Shown: positions 1 through 6,894, counted from the first letter of the stretch. The stretch: DNA of 8,142 bases from Methylococcaceae bacterium UBA1147 (GCA_002311315.1 DBZZ01000080.1:46434-54575); one strand, 5' to 3'. Notes: generated by a model not told the origin, from the letters alone. Translations and numbers: made by a program.

Positions 1-557
1 CGGATGTAACTGATGATCCTTGAACGCACCCGGAAGGTCTGCCGCGTTGATTCGCTCATGATCAGGTCGAGATAGCGCTGCCGATATTTGATCTCCTGGT
101 CGGTCAGCCCGTGGAACTTTTCGGGCAAGGGACGCAACGCCTTGGTCAGAAGCCGGATGGCATCGACCTTGATGCTGAGTTCCCCGGTTCTGGTCCGGAA
201 TACCACTCCCTCAGCACCAATAATGTCCCCGATGTCCCACTTCTTGAACGCCTGGTTGTACCATCCCTCTGGCAGGCTGTCCCGGGTAACGTACAACTGG
301 ATCTTGCCCGACATGTCCTGAATATGACAGAAACTTGCCTTGCCCATGACCCGGCGGGTCATCATTCTGCCCGAAACCCGCACCCTCACTGCATCGGCAT
401 CCAGGCTCTCCCCATCCTTGTCATCATGATCGGCGTGTATCTGCTCGGCCAGTGCATCCCTGCGAAAATCGGTTGGAAAAGCCTGGCCCGCCTGGCGTTC
501 CAAACCAAGTTTCGCGCGCCGCTGTTTGATCTGTTCCTGTTCGTCCTGGTCTGACAT
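1..557 (-). CDS. lysS: Lysine--tRNA ligase (class II lysyl-tRNA synthetase), N-terminal part, 3' end outside the window
   Basis: Charges tRNA-Lys with lysine in the cytoplasm, using ATP. About 185 residues are visible, read from the reverse strand starting MSDQDEQEQIKQRRAKLG. A charged N-terminal helix is followed by the OB-fold anticodon-binding domain (roughly residues 57-140, containing VSGRMMTRRVMGKASFCHIQD-like and SGKIQLYV stretches). Next comes the conserved linker LLTKALRPLPEKFHGLTD and then YRQRYLDLI, which leads into class II motif 1. The catalytic core lies beyond the left edge, so the active site cannot be checked. The ATG at 557 is supported by an AGGA at 564-567 with a 6-base spacer and by agreement with the usual LysRS start. 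It lies 40 bases downstream of prfB on the same strand, the classic prfB-lysS operon, and no terminator is visible between them. The gene is truncated only by the window edge. Confidence 0.96.
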   Translation of the reverse strand, partial: MSDQDEQEQIKQRRAKLGLERQAGQAFPTDFRRDALAEQIHADHDDKDGESLDADAVRVRVSGRMMTRRVMGKASFCHIQDMSGKIQLYVTRDSLPEGWYNQAFKKWDIGDIIGAEGVVFRTRTGELSIKVDAIRLLTKALRPLPEKFHGLTDQEIKYRQRYLDLIMSESTRQTFRVRSRIISYI

Positions 558-597
558 CTCGAGTCCTGACTGAATGAATTGGGTATTAAACTGTGAT

Positions 598-1696
598 TCA
601 GACGCCGCCTTTCAGGCTGGCCTCTATGAAGGGGTCCAAATTACCATCCAGAACCGCCTGGGTATTGCTGGTTTCCACACCGGTCCTCAGGTCCTTGATC
701 CGCGACTGGTCCAGAACGTAGGATCGAATCTGGCTTCCCCAACCAATATCGGACTTGGTCTGTTCCAGTTCCTGCTGTGCGGCGCTGCGCTTGAGCATTT
801 CCATCTCGTACAGCTTGGCCCTAAGCTGTTTCATCGCCGTTGCCTTGTTCTTGTGCTGGGACCGATCGTTCTGGCACTGCACCACCGCGTTGGTCGGCAA
901 ATGGGTGATTCTCACGGCCGACTCGGTCCGGTTGACGTGCTGTCCTCCGGCTCCACTTGCTCGGTAGACGTCAATTCTCAGGTCGGCCGGATTGATGTCA
1001 ATATCAATATCATCATCGATCTCCGGGGAACAGAATACGGCGGCGAACGAAGTGTGGCGACGATTTCCGGAGTCGAATGGAGATTTCCGAACCAGCCGGT
1101 GGACTCCGGTTTCGGTCCGAAGCCAGCCGAACGCGTATTCGCCTTCGAAACGAATCGTGGCACTCTTGATACCCGCAACATCACCATCGGAAACCTCGAT
1201 CAGTTCAGTCTTGAAACCTTTCTTTTCGCCCCAGCGCAGGTACATCCGCAACAGCATATCGGCCCAGTCCTGCGCTTCGGTTCCCCCTGAACCGGATTGG
1301 ATGTCCACAAACGCGTTATTGGCATCCATCTGACCGCAAAACATTCTACGAAACTCAATTGCCGCTACACGTGATTCCAGGCTCTCCAGGTCATACACAA
1401 TGGTCTCGACGATTTCTTCATCCTCCTCCTCCGATGCCATTTCCAGCAACTCTTCCGAATCCGCAAGCGAACCGTCGGTATCAAGGATAGTATTTACAAT
1501 CTGTTCCAGTTGTCCTCTTTCACGGCCGAGTGCCTGGGCTAATTCACGATTTTCCCAAACCCTGGGGTCTTCGAGTTCGCGCAATACCTCTTCTAGGCGT
1601 TCCTGCTTGTTGTCAAAGTCAAAGGTACCCCCTAAGAGCCTGACAACGGCTCCTGAGATCGTTGATCTTGTGAATAATCGGATTGATTTCTTGCAT
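598..1696 (-). CDS. prfB: Peptide chain release factor 2 (RF2), expressed through a programmed +1 frameshift
   Basis: RF2 recognises UGA and UAA stop codons in the ribosomal A site and triggers peptide release. The first 25 codons start at ATG 1696 (MQEINPIIHKINDL...LRGYL) and end at an in-frame TGA at 1621-1619. Skipping one base continues in the frame GAC TTT GAC (DFDNKQERLEE...) to the stop at 600-598. The joined product is 365 residues, the same as the Escherichia coli protein. With this numbering the stop-reading tripeptide SPF falls at 205-207 and the catalytic GGQ at 250-252, exactly the E. coli positions. Residue 246 is Ala, as in most bacteria (E. coli K-12 has Thr). An N-terminal acidic coiled domain precedes the codon-recognition core. 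The ATG has no strong Shine-Dalgarno sequence. Automatic callers may start the gene at the internal TTG 1584, which would be wrong: it discards the conserved N-terminus and the regulatory site. lysS follows 40 bases downstream. Confidence 0.97.
1619..1636 (-). promoter_or_regulatory. prfB +1 programmed ribosomal frameshift site
   Basis: The reverse strand reads CTT AGG GGG TAC CTT TGA C, which differs from the E. coli site only in TAC for TAT (a synonymous Tyr codon). An internal Shine-Dalgarno-like AGGGGG (1633-1628) stands three bases before the slippery CTT (1624-1622), followed by the TGA (1621-1619) in the poor-termination context TGAC. In the known mechanism the anti-SD contact and slow decoding of UGA push the ribosome forward by one base when RF2 is scarce, so RF2 regulates its own synthesis. 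The sequence match is direct; the activity is inferred from the family. Confidence 0.96.
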
Positions 1697-1761
1697 TTTT
1701 ACTGGTGTTTTGAATCTTCAACCTGAACAGATGCCGGACGGCCCCACGGGGCGCAAAGCAT

Positions 1762-1788
1762 AGCATAGTTCCCAATATTCCCCGTCAA
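1762..1788 (-). promoter_or_regulatory. Possible sigma-70 promoter of prfB-lysS
   Basis: The reverse strand has TTGACG (1788-1783) and TATGCT (1767-1762) with a short 15-base spacer. A second TATGCT overlaps at 1762-1757 (spacer 20), so neither -10 spacing is ideal. A GC-rich stretch (TTTGCGCCCCGTGGGG) follows the -10, as in stringently controlled promoters of translation genes. The transcript would start about 55-60 bases before the prfB ATG. Assignment is by eye. Confidence 0.4.
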
Positions 1789-1821
1789 GTTTTCAAAACC
1801 CGGAGCAATGCCAAGCACCGG

Positions 1822-1851
1822 TTCGAAATGATCATCAAAAATGAATAGAAT
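1822..1851 (+). promoter_or_regulatory. Possible sigma-70 promoter of cysG
   Basis: TTCGAA (1822-1827) and TAGAAT (1846-1851) are separated by 18 bases. The -10 is good (5 of 6) and the -35 weak (3 of 6). It would give a leader of roughly 90 bases containing an imperfect AAGGGG/CCCCTT stem-loop (1854-1882). An 8-base palindrome ATGATCAT (1828-1835) lies in the spacer and could be an operator or chance. No CysB-type site was recognised. Confidence 0.3.
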
Positions 1852-1950
1852 AAAAGGGGTTCATGGAACGAGCTACCCCCTTCCGTTGCCCAACTTCCTG
1901 CTTTCCCGAGGCAGCCCGTTAATTTCCATCCTCGATCCGCGATAGTGCAG

Positions 1951-3366
1951 ATGAATTACCTTCCTATCTTTCTGAAAATCAAGAACCGGAAATGCCTGAT
2001 CGTGGGTGGAGGCGATATTGCCCTGAGAAAGTTCAGCTTGCTGAACAGGGCCGGAGCCAAGATCACAATCATCGCCCCTGATCTGTGCAACGAACTGGAA
2101 AGCCAGGCGGCGACTGAACAGGTGACCGTAATCCGGCGTAGGTTCGTTGCTGAAGATGTCAACGGATATTCAATGGCCATCTCGGCGACCAGCGACCGAG
2201 TAGTCAATCGCCAGGTTGCCGATGCCGCGAACGATTCCAATATCCCGGTCAACGTGGTGGACGACCCCGACCTGTGTAGCTTTATTTTTCCGGCGATTGT
2301 AGACCGCTCACCCGTGATCGCGGCGGTTTCAACCGGAGGCACCTCGCCGGTGCTGGCCCGCTTACTCAGGGAACGGCTCGAAAGCCTGATCCCTGCCGGT
2401 TACGGAAAACTGGCCGCCTTTGCCGACGATTTTCGGGAGATCGTCAAACAGCGGGTACCGGAGGCTGATCAGCGCCGTTATTTCTGGGAGAAAACCCTTC
2501 TCGGACCGGTTGCAGAAATGGTCTTCGTGAGTCGAGACAGGGAAGCCCGCAGACTGTTTCACCAGAAACTGGCCGAACTGAGCTCCGGAAAAACCGTGCC
2601 GGGAACAGTCTACCTGGTCGGTGCCGGTCCCGGTGACCCCGACCTGCTAACCTTTCGCGCCATGCGCATCATGCAACTCGCCGACGTGGTGGTCTACGAC
2701 CGCCTGGTATCCCCCGAAATCCTGGGGCTCGTGCGCCGTGAAGCACGGAAAATCTACGCCGGGAAAAAGCGCAACGATCATTCGATCCCGCAGGAGGGAA
2801 TCAACGAACTATTGGCCCGGCTAGCGGCACAAGGGAAACAGGTCGTCCGGCTGAAAGGCGGCGACCCGTTCATTTTTGGCCGCGGCGGAGAGGAAATCGA
2901 GACGCTGATGGAGCAAGGCATTTCATTCCAGGTCATCCCGGGGATCACGGCGGCCTCGGGTTGTTCCTCATACGCTGGAATACCGCTGACACACCGCGAC
3001 CATGCCCAGTCCTGTGCATTCGTGACCGGCCACCTCAAAGACGGCAAAATCCACCTCGACTGGGAACGGCTGATCGTCCCGAACCAGACGCTGGTTATCT
3101 ACATGGGGCTCGTTGGACTACCCCAGCTATGCGCAGCGATGATCGAACACGGAGCATCGCCTCGCCTTCCCGCCGCCCTCGTTGAACGTGGAACTACGGA
3201 ACAACAGCGGGTGATTTGTGGCGATCTCGAGACCTTGCCACAAATCGTCGAGGAGTCGAAGGTCAAGGCCCCGACCCTGATCATCGTCGGTAACGTGGTC
3301 AAGCTCCGGCAGAAGCTGTCCTGGTTTGAACCCCAGGAGCGGGCAACAACCAACCTCCCGGAATGA
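1951..3366 (+). CDS. cysG: Siroheme synthase CysG (uroporphyrinogen-III C-methyltransferase / precorrin-2 dehydrogenase / sirohydrochlorin ferrochelatase)
   Basis: This fused enzyme makes siroheme from uroporphyrinogen III: two SAM-dependent methylations, NAD-dependent oxidation and iron insertion. Siroheme is the cofactor of sulfite and nitrite reductases. The 471-residue protein (E. coli 457) has an N-terminal Rossmann domain with VGGGD (18-22), then NVVD with Asp104, the general acid/base of the dehydrogenase/chelatase site. The dimerisation region SPVLARLLRERLESL follows. The C-terminal methyltransferase domain begins near 219 with VYLVGAGPGDP, YDRLVS (Asp250), VRLKGGDPFIFGRGGEE, PGITAASGCSSYAGIPLTHRD and YMGL. 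Position 128, a phosphoserine in Salmonella CysG, is Thr here. ATG 1951 is preferred over the in-frame GTG 1945 because MNYLPIF aligns with the family start MDHLPIF; no strong ribosome-binding site is visible for either. It stands alone, convergent with nhaD, with no sulfite- or nitrite-reductase gene in view. Confidence 0.96.
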   Translation: MNYLPIFLKIKNRKCLIVGGGDIALRKFSLLNRAGAKITIIAPDLCNELESQAATEQVTVIRRRFVAEDVNGYSMAISATSDRVVNRQVADAANDSNIPVNVVDDPDLCSFIFPAIVDRSPVIAAVSTGGTSPVLARLLRERLESLIPAGYGKLAAFADDFREIVKQRVPEADQRRYFWEKTLLGPVAEMVFVSRDREARRLFHQKLAELSSGKTVPGTVYLVGAGPGDPDLLTFRAMRIMQLADVVVYDRLVSPEILGLVRREARKIYAGKKRNDHSIPQEGINELLARLAAQGKQVVRLKGGDPFIFGRGGEEIETLMEQGISFQVIPGITAASGCSSYAGIPLTHRDHAQSCAFVTGHLKDGKIHLDWERLIVPNQTLVIYMGLVGLPQLCAAMIEHGASPRLPAALVERGTTEQQRVICGDLETLPQIVEESKVKAPTLIIVGNVVKLRQKLSWFEPQERATTNLPE

Positions 3367-3374
3367 ATCAGCAG

Positions 3375-3407
3375 TGCCGGTTTCGAAGCCATTCTCCGAA
3401 ACCGGCA
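3375..3407. terminator. Perfect 11-bp hairpin between convergent cysG and nhaD
   Basis: TGCCGGTTTCG (3375-3385) pairs exactly with CGAAACCGGCA (3397-3407) around an 11-base loop. It starts 8 bases after the cysG stop and ends 6 bases before the nhaD stop, so it can serve the 3' end of both transcripts. No T-tract follows on either strand, so it is not a canonical intrinsic terminator; a 3'-end stabiliser or weak bidirectional terminator is more likely. Confidence 0.55.
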
Positions 3408-3413
3408 GACGGT

Positions 3414-4814
3414 CTAGCCATTGATCAGCAGATGAGTGTAAATACTGGCGAAATAGCCCAGCATGATCGCCGGAGTCCATTTTAGGTGAGAAAAGAAAGT
3501 ATATTTCCCCCTCGCCTGACCCATCAAGGCCACCCCGGCCGCTGAACCAATCGATAGCATACTGCCGCCCACCCCCGCGGTCAGGGTAACCAGCAGCCAC
3601 TGTAGTTCCGGCATCTCGGGATGCATCGTGAGAACCGCGTACATGACCGGGATATTATCCACGATCGCGGACATGAACCCGACCAGCACGTTGGCCGTGG
3701 TTGCGCCCAGTTCTCCATACATGAATTCCGAAGCCATACCAAGGTAACCGATGAAACCCAGTCCTCCGACAGCCATGATCACTCCGTAGAAGAAAAACAG
3801 GGTATCCCATTCGGCGTCTGCGATATGACTGAAAACATCGAAGCGGTTGCCACCATCAGGTTTCTTAGAACTGGTGCCCTCAAAGCGCACCATTCTGTCG
3901 TATCTCCTGACCAGGAAAAACCCGTAGAATTTAAGGTAGGCCAAGCCGGTCAGCATGCCGATCGCTGGGGGTAGATGCAAGACATTGTGGAAACTGACGG
4001 CAGTCCCAATGGTCAGCAGAAACAACACGACAATCACCACACCGCCCGGCTTGATGCAGCTTTCTCCATCGTCAACCAGCATGGCCGGTTTGTCCTGGCT
4101 GACAAAGAACTGCATGATGAGTGCCGGTACCAAGTAATTCACAACCGATGGCACAAAAAGTTTCAGGAAAACACCGAATTCGATAATCCCTTTCTGCCAG
4201 ACCATCAGAGTTGTGATATCGCCGAAGGGACTGAAAGCTCCCCCGGCGTTTGCCGCAACGACAATATTGATGCAGGACAGTGCAATGAATTTCGGCTGCC
4301 CCCCTCCGACCGTCATCACCACGGCGCACATGATCAGGGCCGTGGTCAGGTTGTCAGCTACCGGAGAGATGAAAAACGCCAGTGTACCCGTCAGCCAGAA
4401 CAGGTTTCGGTAACTGAACCCCTTGGTAATCAACCAGTGGCGCAAGGCCTCGAAAATACCTCGCTCGATCATCGCATTGATGTAGGTCATGGCAACCAGC
4501 AGGAAGAAAAACAACTCGGAAAATTCCAGGAAACTTTCCCTGATCGCCTCTCTAGCCGTATGATCGAACCCATGCTGAGAGTAGGCCCAAGCAATCAGAA
4601 TCCAGATCAGTCCCGCAGCCAGCAACACTGGCTTCGATTTGTGCAGGTGTAGTTTTTCCTCGAAGATCACCAGCAGGTAAGCCGCTACAAACAAACCCAG
4701 CGACAGATATCCGGCGTTTTGATTCGTCAGGTCAAGGTGCTCAGTACCTGCTTCAGCGCCCGATGCCACCGCGGGAAACAACAACCAAAGGCCTATGTTG
4801 AAGATGTATCTCAT
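3414..4814 (-). CDS. nhaD: NhaD-type Na+/H+ antiporter
   Basis: An inner-membrane antiporter that exports Na+ (and usually Li+) in exchange for H+, helping pH and salt homeostasis; the family belongs to the ion transporter (IT) superfamily. The 466-residue protein has about a dozen hydrophobic segments. Its first 22 residues are signal-like (hydrophobic stretch then AVASGAEA), as is common in NhaD. The two IT half-repeats show matching unwound-helix motifs: VADNLTTAL (152-160) with NAGGAFSPFGDITT (189-202) in the first half, and IVDNIPV (384-390) with GSMLSIGSAAGVALMGQ (417-433) in the second. The polar loop near 303-335 is probably cytoplasmic. ATG 4814 has AGGA at 4825-4822 with a 7-base spacer. 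It is a single-gene unit, convergent with cysG and divergent from the SelW-like gene. Substrate preference cannot be read from sequence, but the family call is firm. Confidence 0.93.
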   Translation of the reverse strand: MRYIFNIGLWLLFPAVASGAEAGTEHLDLTNQNAGYLSLGLFVAAYLLVIFEEKLHLHKSKPVLLAAGLIWILIAWAYSQHGFDHTAREAIRESFLEFSELFFFLLVAMTYINAMIERGIFEALRHWLITKGFSYRNLFWLTGTLAFFISPVADNLTTALIMCAVVMTVGGGQPKFIALSCINIVVAANAGGAFSPFGDITTLMVWQKGIIEFGVFLKLFVPSVVNYLVPALIMQFFVSQDKPAMLVDDGESCIKPGGVVIVVLFLLTIGTAVSFHNVLHLPPAIGMLTGLAYLKFYGFFLVRRYDRMVRFEGTSSKKPDGGNRFDVFSHIADAEWDTLFFFYGVIMAVGGLGFIGYLGMASEFMYGELGATTANVLVGFMSAIVDNIPVMYAVLTMHPEMPELQWLLVTLTAGVGGSMLSIGSAAGVALMGQARGKYTFFSHLKWTPAIMLGYFASIYTHLLING

Positions 4815-4842
4815 CCAGTTTTCCTAGAAATCATGAAAAATC

Positions 4843-4864
4843 GCGCCATGATACCTTATGGTGC
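4843..4864. repeat. Imperfect inverted repeat upstream of nhaD
   Basis: GCGCCAT (4843-4849) and ATGGTGC (4858-4864) form a 7-bp stem with one G-T mismatch around an 8-base loop. On the nhaD strand a -10-like TATCAT (4853-4848) lies inside it, about 35 bases before the ATG, but no good -35 is found 16-18 bases further up. It could be an operator over an activator-dependent promoter, a leader hairpin, or chance. The rest of the 4815-5010 spacer shows nothing else I can name. Confidence 0.25.
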
Positions 4865-5010
4865 ATCGAAACGCAGTTCGGATAGCGAAAATTGGAGAAA
4901 ATACGTGATGATAAGAAGATTAAGGGCCCTGGTCCTCAACGACTCGAGAACCCAAGCCGTGTCCCCCTGGCGTCCAGTCGGTCTCATGGACCTTGCCGGA
5001 GTTCGTTGAC

Positions 5011-5313
5011 ATGGAAAAGCAGCGCGTTGAAATCACCTATTGCACCCAGTGCCGCTGGCTGCTGCGAGCGGTATGGATGACGCAGGAACTTCTGATTACT
5101 TTTGACCAGGAAATATCATCCCTGACCCTGAAACCGGGAACCGGCGGGGTTTTCGAAATCCGGGCCAACGATGAGCTCATCTGGGACAGAAAAGCGCAGG
5201 GAGGTTTTCCCGAGATCAGCGAATTGAAGCAATTGGTCCGAGACCAAATCGCACCAGGCAAGGACCTGGGGCATTCCGACAAGAAGGAACGATCAGACTT
5301 GCCGGGGCAGTGA
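5011..5313 (+). CDS. SelT/SelW/SelH (Rdx) family thioredoxin-fold protein, cysteine form
   Basis: A small cytoplasmic protein (100 residues) of the Rdx family, thioredoxin-fold proteins with a redox motif just after the first beta strand. Here YCTQC gives Cys11 and Cys14 in a CxxC motif; both codons are TGC, so this is the cysteine homologue, not a selenoprotein (animal SelW has selenocysteine at the second position). The family-typical CRWLLRA helix follows, then PGTGGVFEI (the conserved cis-Pro/Gly turn), a short FPE segment and an APGKDLGHSD tail common in proteobacterial members. Members are thought to act in thiol-disulfide exchange; substrate unknown. ATG 5011 has GGAG at 4998-5001 with a 9-base spacer. 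An in-frame TTG at 4993 would put that GGAG inside the gene and add residues the family lacks. It converges on the ferredoxin gene with a 92-base spacer containing no clear terminator. Confidence 0.88.
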   Translation: MEKQRVEITYCTQCRWLLRAVWMTQELLITFDQEISSLTLKPGTGGVFEIRANDELIWDRKAQGGFPEISELKQLVRDQIAPGKDLGHSDKKERSDLPGQ

Positions 5314-5405
5314 CGTATCCAGGATCCGGCTTCTTGCATGACCCCGATCCGGAAACTTGTGCCATTCAAAACTGCGCCGCCTTAAACGGCATCAGGGCAA
5401 CGAGC

Positions 5406-5765
5406 TCAGGAAAGATCACAATCGTGGACCAGGTACTCTTCGACGATTTCGTTCCCGATCAGGTGCTTCTGGATAATTAGTTCAAGAACCTCCGGCATGC
5501 ACGAGTGGTACCAGGTGCCTTCCGGGTAAACAACGGCGATCGGGCCACTCTGGCAGATCTGAAGGCAATTCGCCTTGGTCCGAAAAACACCCCCCGACTG
5601 GATTAGCCCGAGTTCCCTCAGCCGGGATTTGAGAAACTCCCAGGCGACCAGACTGTCTTCCTTGCCGCAACATTTTGGCATGGTCTGATCACAGCATAGA
5701 AAGATATGCCGTTTGATTGAAGGCACTCCAATTCGTCGTGCCGCCTCCCGGGTTACAGATTCCAT
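5406..5765 (-). CDS. Thioredoxin-like [2Fe-2S] ferredoxin
   Basis: A small cytoplasmic electron carrier of the thioredoxin-fold [2Fe-2S] ferredoxin family, related to the Aquifex Fd4 type and to the NuoE C-terminal domain. From the ATG (119 residues) the order is a basic lead-in, RHIFLCC (Cys24, Cys25), PKCCG (Cys32, Cys33), a helix, KANCLQIC (Cys67, Cys71), then GPIAVVYPEGTWY and a C-terminal helix. One Cys of each doublet plus the C-x3-C pair would supply the four cluster ligands; which of each doublet is used cannot be told by eye. ATG 5765 shares its A with the TGA stop of the upstream fructokinase gene (TGATG), so the two are very probably translationally coupled. A GTG three bases earlier (5768) is the alternative start. 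There is no independent promoter. Its electron-transfer partner is unknown. Confidence 0.87.
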   Translation of the reverse strand: MESVTREAARRIGVPSIKRHIFLCCDQTMPKCCGKEDSLVAWEFLKSRLRELGLIQSGGVFRTKANCLQICQSGPIAVVYPEGTWYHSCMPEVLELIIQKHLIGNEIVEEYLVHDCDLS

Positions 5766-6703
5766 CACTGTCGCACCATTGCTCTCGTATTTTCACAGAC
5801 CCAGGCCGAATCCCAAAGCCATGCCGCGCCCCGAACACCGCTCGAATCACCATGTAGCGGAGGAACCAGCAGGGTATCGACCTGATCAGAAAAGACAAAT
5901 TCGCCCCAGATCCGGGGAACCTTTTCATACAGCCGTCGGCAATTCGACAGGCCTCCGCCCAGCACGATCACATCGGGGTCGATAATGTTGATGACATGGG
6001 CCAGTGCTCTAGCCAGCCGGTGTTCGTATTGCTCCAGGCTTATCCTGGCAGCACCGTCACCTGTTTGCGAAGCGGCTATGAGCTCCGCGGCGGTCATGGC
6101 CCGACCATGGCTAGCCTGATGCAGCGCCGAAAACCCGGGTCCGGACAGGTAGGTTTCGATACATCCCGCATGGCCACAATAACAGTCCGGCAAAGGATAG
6201 TCGCTTTCTTTCAGCCACGGCAGGGGATTGTGTCCCCATTCGCCGGCAATCGAATTCGGCCCGCTCAGCAGTTTACCGCCGACGACGATTCCTCCGCCGA
6301 CCCCGGTCCCTAAGATTACCCCAAATACGATTTTCGCCCCTACAGCAGCACCGTCAACAGCCTCGGATAGAGTAAAACAATCGGCATCGTTCGACAGCCG
6401 AACTTCCCTCCCAAGTACTGACCGAAGATCTTTGCTTACCGGCCTGGCGTTAAGCACCGGGGTGTTCGAGTTCTTTATGTACCCGCTCTTCCTCGACACA
6501 GCCCCGGGAAGGCCGATCCCGACCGTCCCCTCTAGACCCAGGGTCTGTTCCGCAGCGTGCACGAGACCAACGACCGCAGAAAGGATGGCTCGGTAATCGT
6601 CTCTCGGCGTGGGAATTCTGTTGCGCAGCAGTTCCCGACCCTCCGGGTCCAATGCAACTATTTCGATTTTTGTCCCCCCGAGATCGACACCCAGCCTGAT
6701 CAT
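5765..6703 (-). CDS. mak: ROK-family fructokinase (manno(fructo)kinase, Mak-like)
   Basis: Phosphorylates a free hexose, most likely fructose (and mannose), with ATP in the cytoplasm to feed fructose 6-phosphate into glycolysis. The 312-residue protein matches E. coli Mak (302) in blocks along its length. It has the phosphate-binding DLGGTK (7-12), PTPRDDY (31-37), SNDADC with the likely catalytic Asp106, SEAVDGAA, and the second ATP loop GTGVGGG (132-138). The ROK zinc site follows: GEWGHNPLPW (His158) with CYCGHAGC (Cys174, Cys176, Cys181) and IET. The end has DPDVIVLGGGLSN and HGDSSGVRGAAWLW. ATG 6703 is chosen because MIRLGVDLGGTK aligns with the Mak start and has a well-spaced ribosome-binding site; the in-frame TTG 6760 would add 19 residues not seen in the family. 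The TGA overlaps the ferredoxin start. N-acetylglucosamine kinase is the alternative, but the Mak-specific blocks argue for fructose. Confidence 0.92.
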   Translation of the reverse strand: MIRLGVDLGGTKIEIVALDPEGRELLRNRIPTPRDDYRAILSAVVGLVHAAEQTLGLEGTVGIGLPGAVSRKSGYIKNSNTPVLNARPVSKDLRSVLGREVRLSNDADCFTLSEAVDGAAVGAKIVFGVILGTGVGGGIVVGGKLLSGPNSIAGEWGHNPLPWLKESDYPLPDCYCGHAGCIETYLSGPGFSALHQASHGRAMTAAELIAASQTGDGAARISLEQYEHRLARALAHVINIIDPDVIVLGGGLSNCRRLYEKVPRIWGEFVFSDQVDTLLVPPLHGDSSGVRGAAWLWDSAWVCENTRAMVRQ

Positions 6704-6709
6704 CACACG

Positions 6710-6713
6710 TCCT
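6710..6713 (-). promoter_or_regulatory. Ribosome-binding site that fixes the mak start
   Basis: AGGA on the reverse strand with a 6-base spacer to ATG 6703. It rules in this start against the upstream TTG at 6760, which lies only about 20 bases from the -35 of the likely promoter and has no comparable site. Confidence 0.75.
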
Positions 6714-6749
6714 GATCCATATTCACCGAAAGCAAGACCTTCCGTCGAT

Positions 6750-6781
6750 TCTATATTCAAAGAAAGGGACTATCGTGTCAA
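6750..6781 (-). promoter_or_regulatory. Likely sigma-70 promoter of mak-ferredoxin
   Basis: The reverse strand carries a perfect -35 TTGACA (6781-6776). The -10 is ambiguous: GAATAT at the ideal 17-base spacing (6758-6753) or TATAGA at 20 bases (6755-6750). The ATG at 6703 follows about 40-50 bases later, giving a short leader. The TTG at 6760 overlaps this promoter, further evidence that it is not the start. Confidence 0.45.
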
Positions 6782-6894
6782 TGATCGGGAGAACGACGCC
6801 TACTCAGGGACCTGCTTCGTCATTTCATTCAAACCACCGCTCGTTGCAAAACAGTATTCGGCGGGATTTTTTACAGGATTCCGCATTAAAACGA

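Noticed and set aside
574..1290. Long plus-strand open frame (238 codons) opposite prfB
   Set aside because: It is antisense to firmly identified RF2, resembles no family, and has no ribosome-binding site.
598..1584. prfB as a 328-residue gene from TTG 1584
   Set aside because: It drops the conserved N-terminus and frameshift site; the joined frame gives the exact family length and residue numbering.
1741..1752. GCCCCAC-GGGGC palindrome upstream of prfB as an operator or hairpin
   Set aside because: Five-base arms with a two-base centre are too short to support a claim beyond the GC-rich discriminator.
3975..4652. Plus-strand open frame of 225 codons opposite nhaD
   Set aside because: Antisense to a convincing membrane protein; its polar, His/Gln-rich translation is what the complement of hydrophobic codons yields.
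4815..5010. Na+-sensing riboswitch upstream of nhaD
   Set aside because: I looked because of the downstream antiporter, but could not identify a conserved core or an expression platform by eye.
4892..5080. Plus-strand small open frames in the nhaD/SelW-like spacer
   Set aside because: They overlap the start of the SelW-like gene in another frame and show no family features.
5380..5394. Terminator between the SelW-like and ferredoxin genes (GCCG...CGGC)
   Set aside because: Only a 4-bp stem with a 7-base loop and no T-tract.
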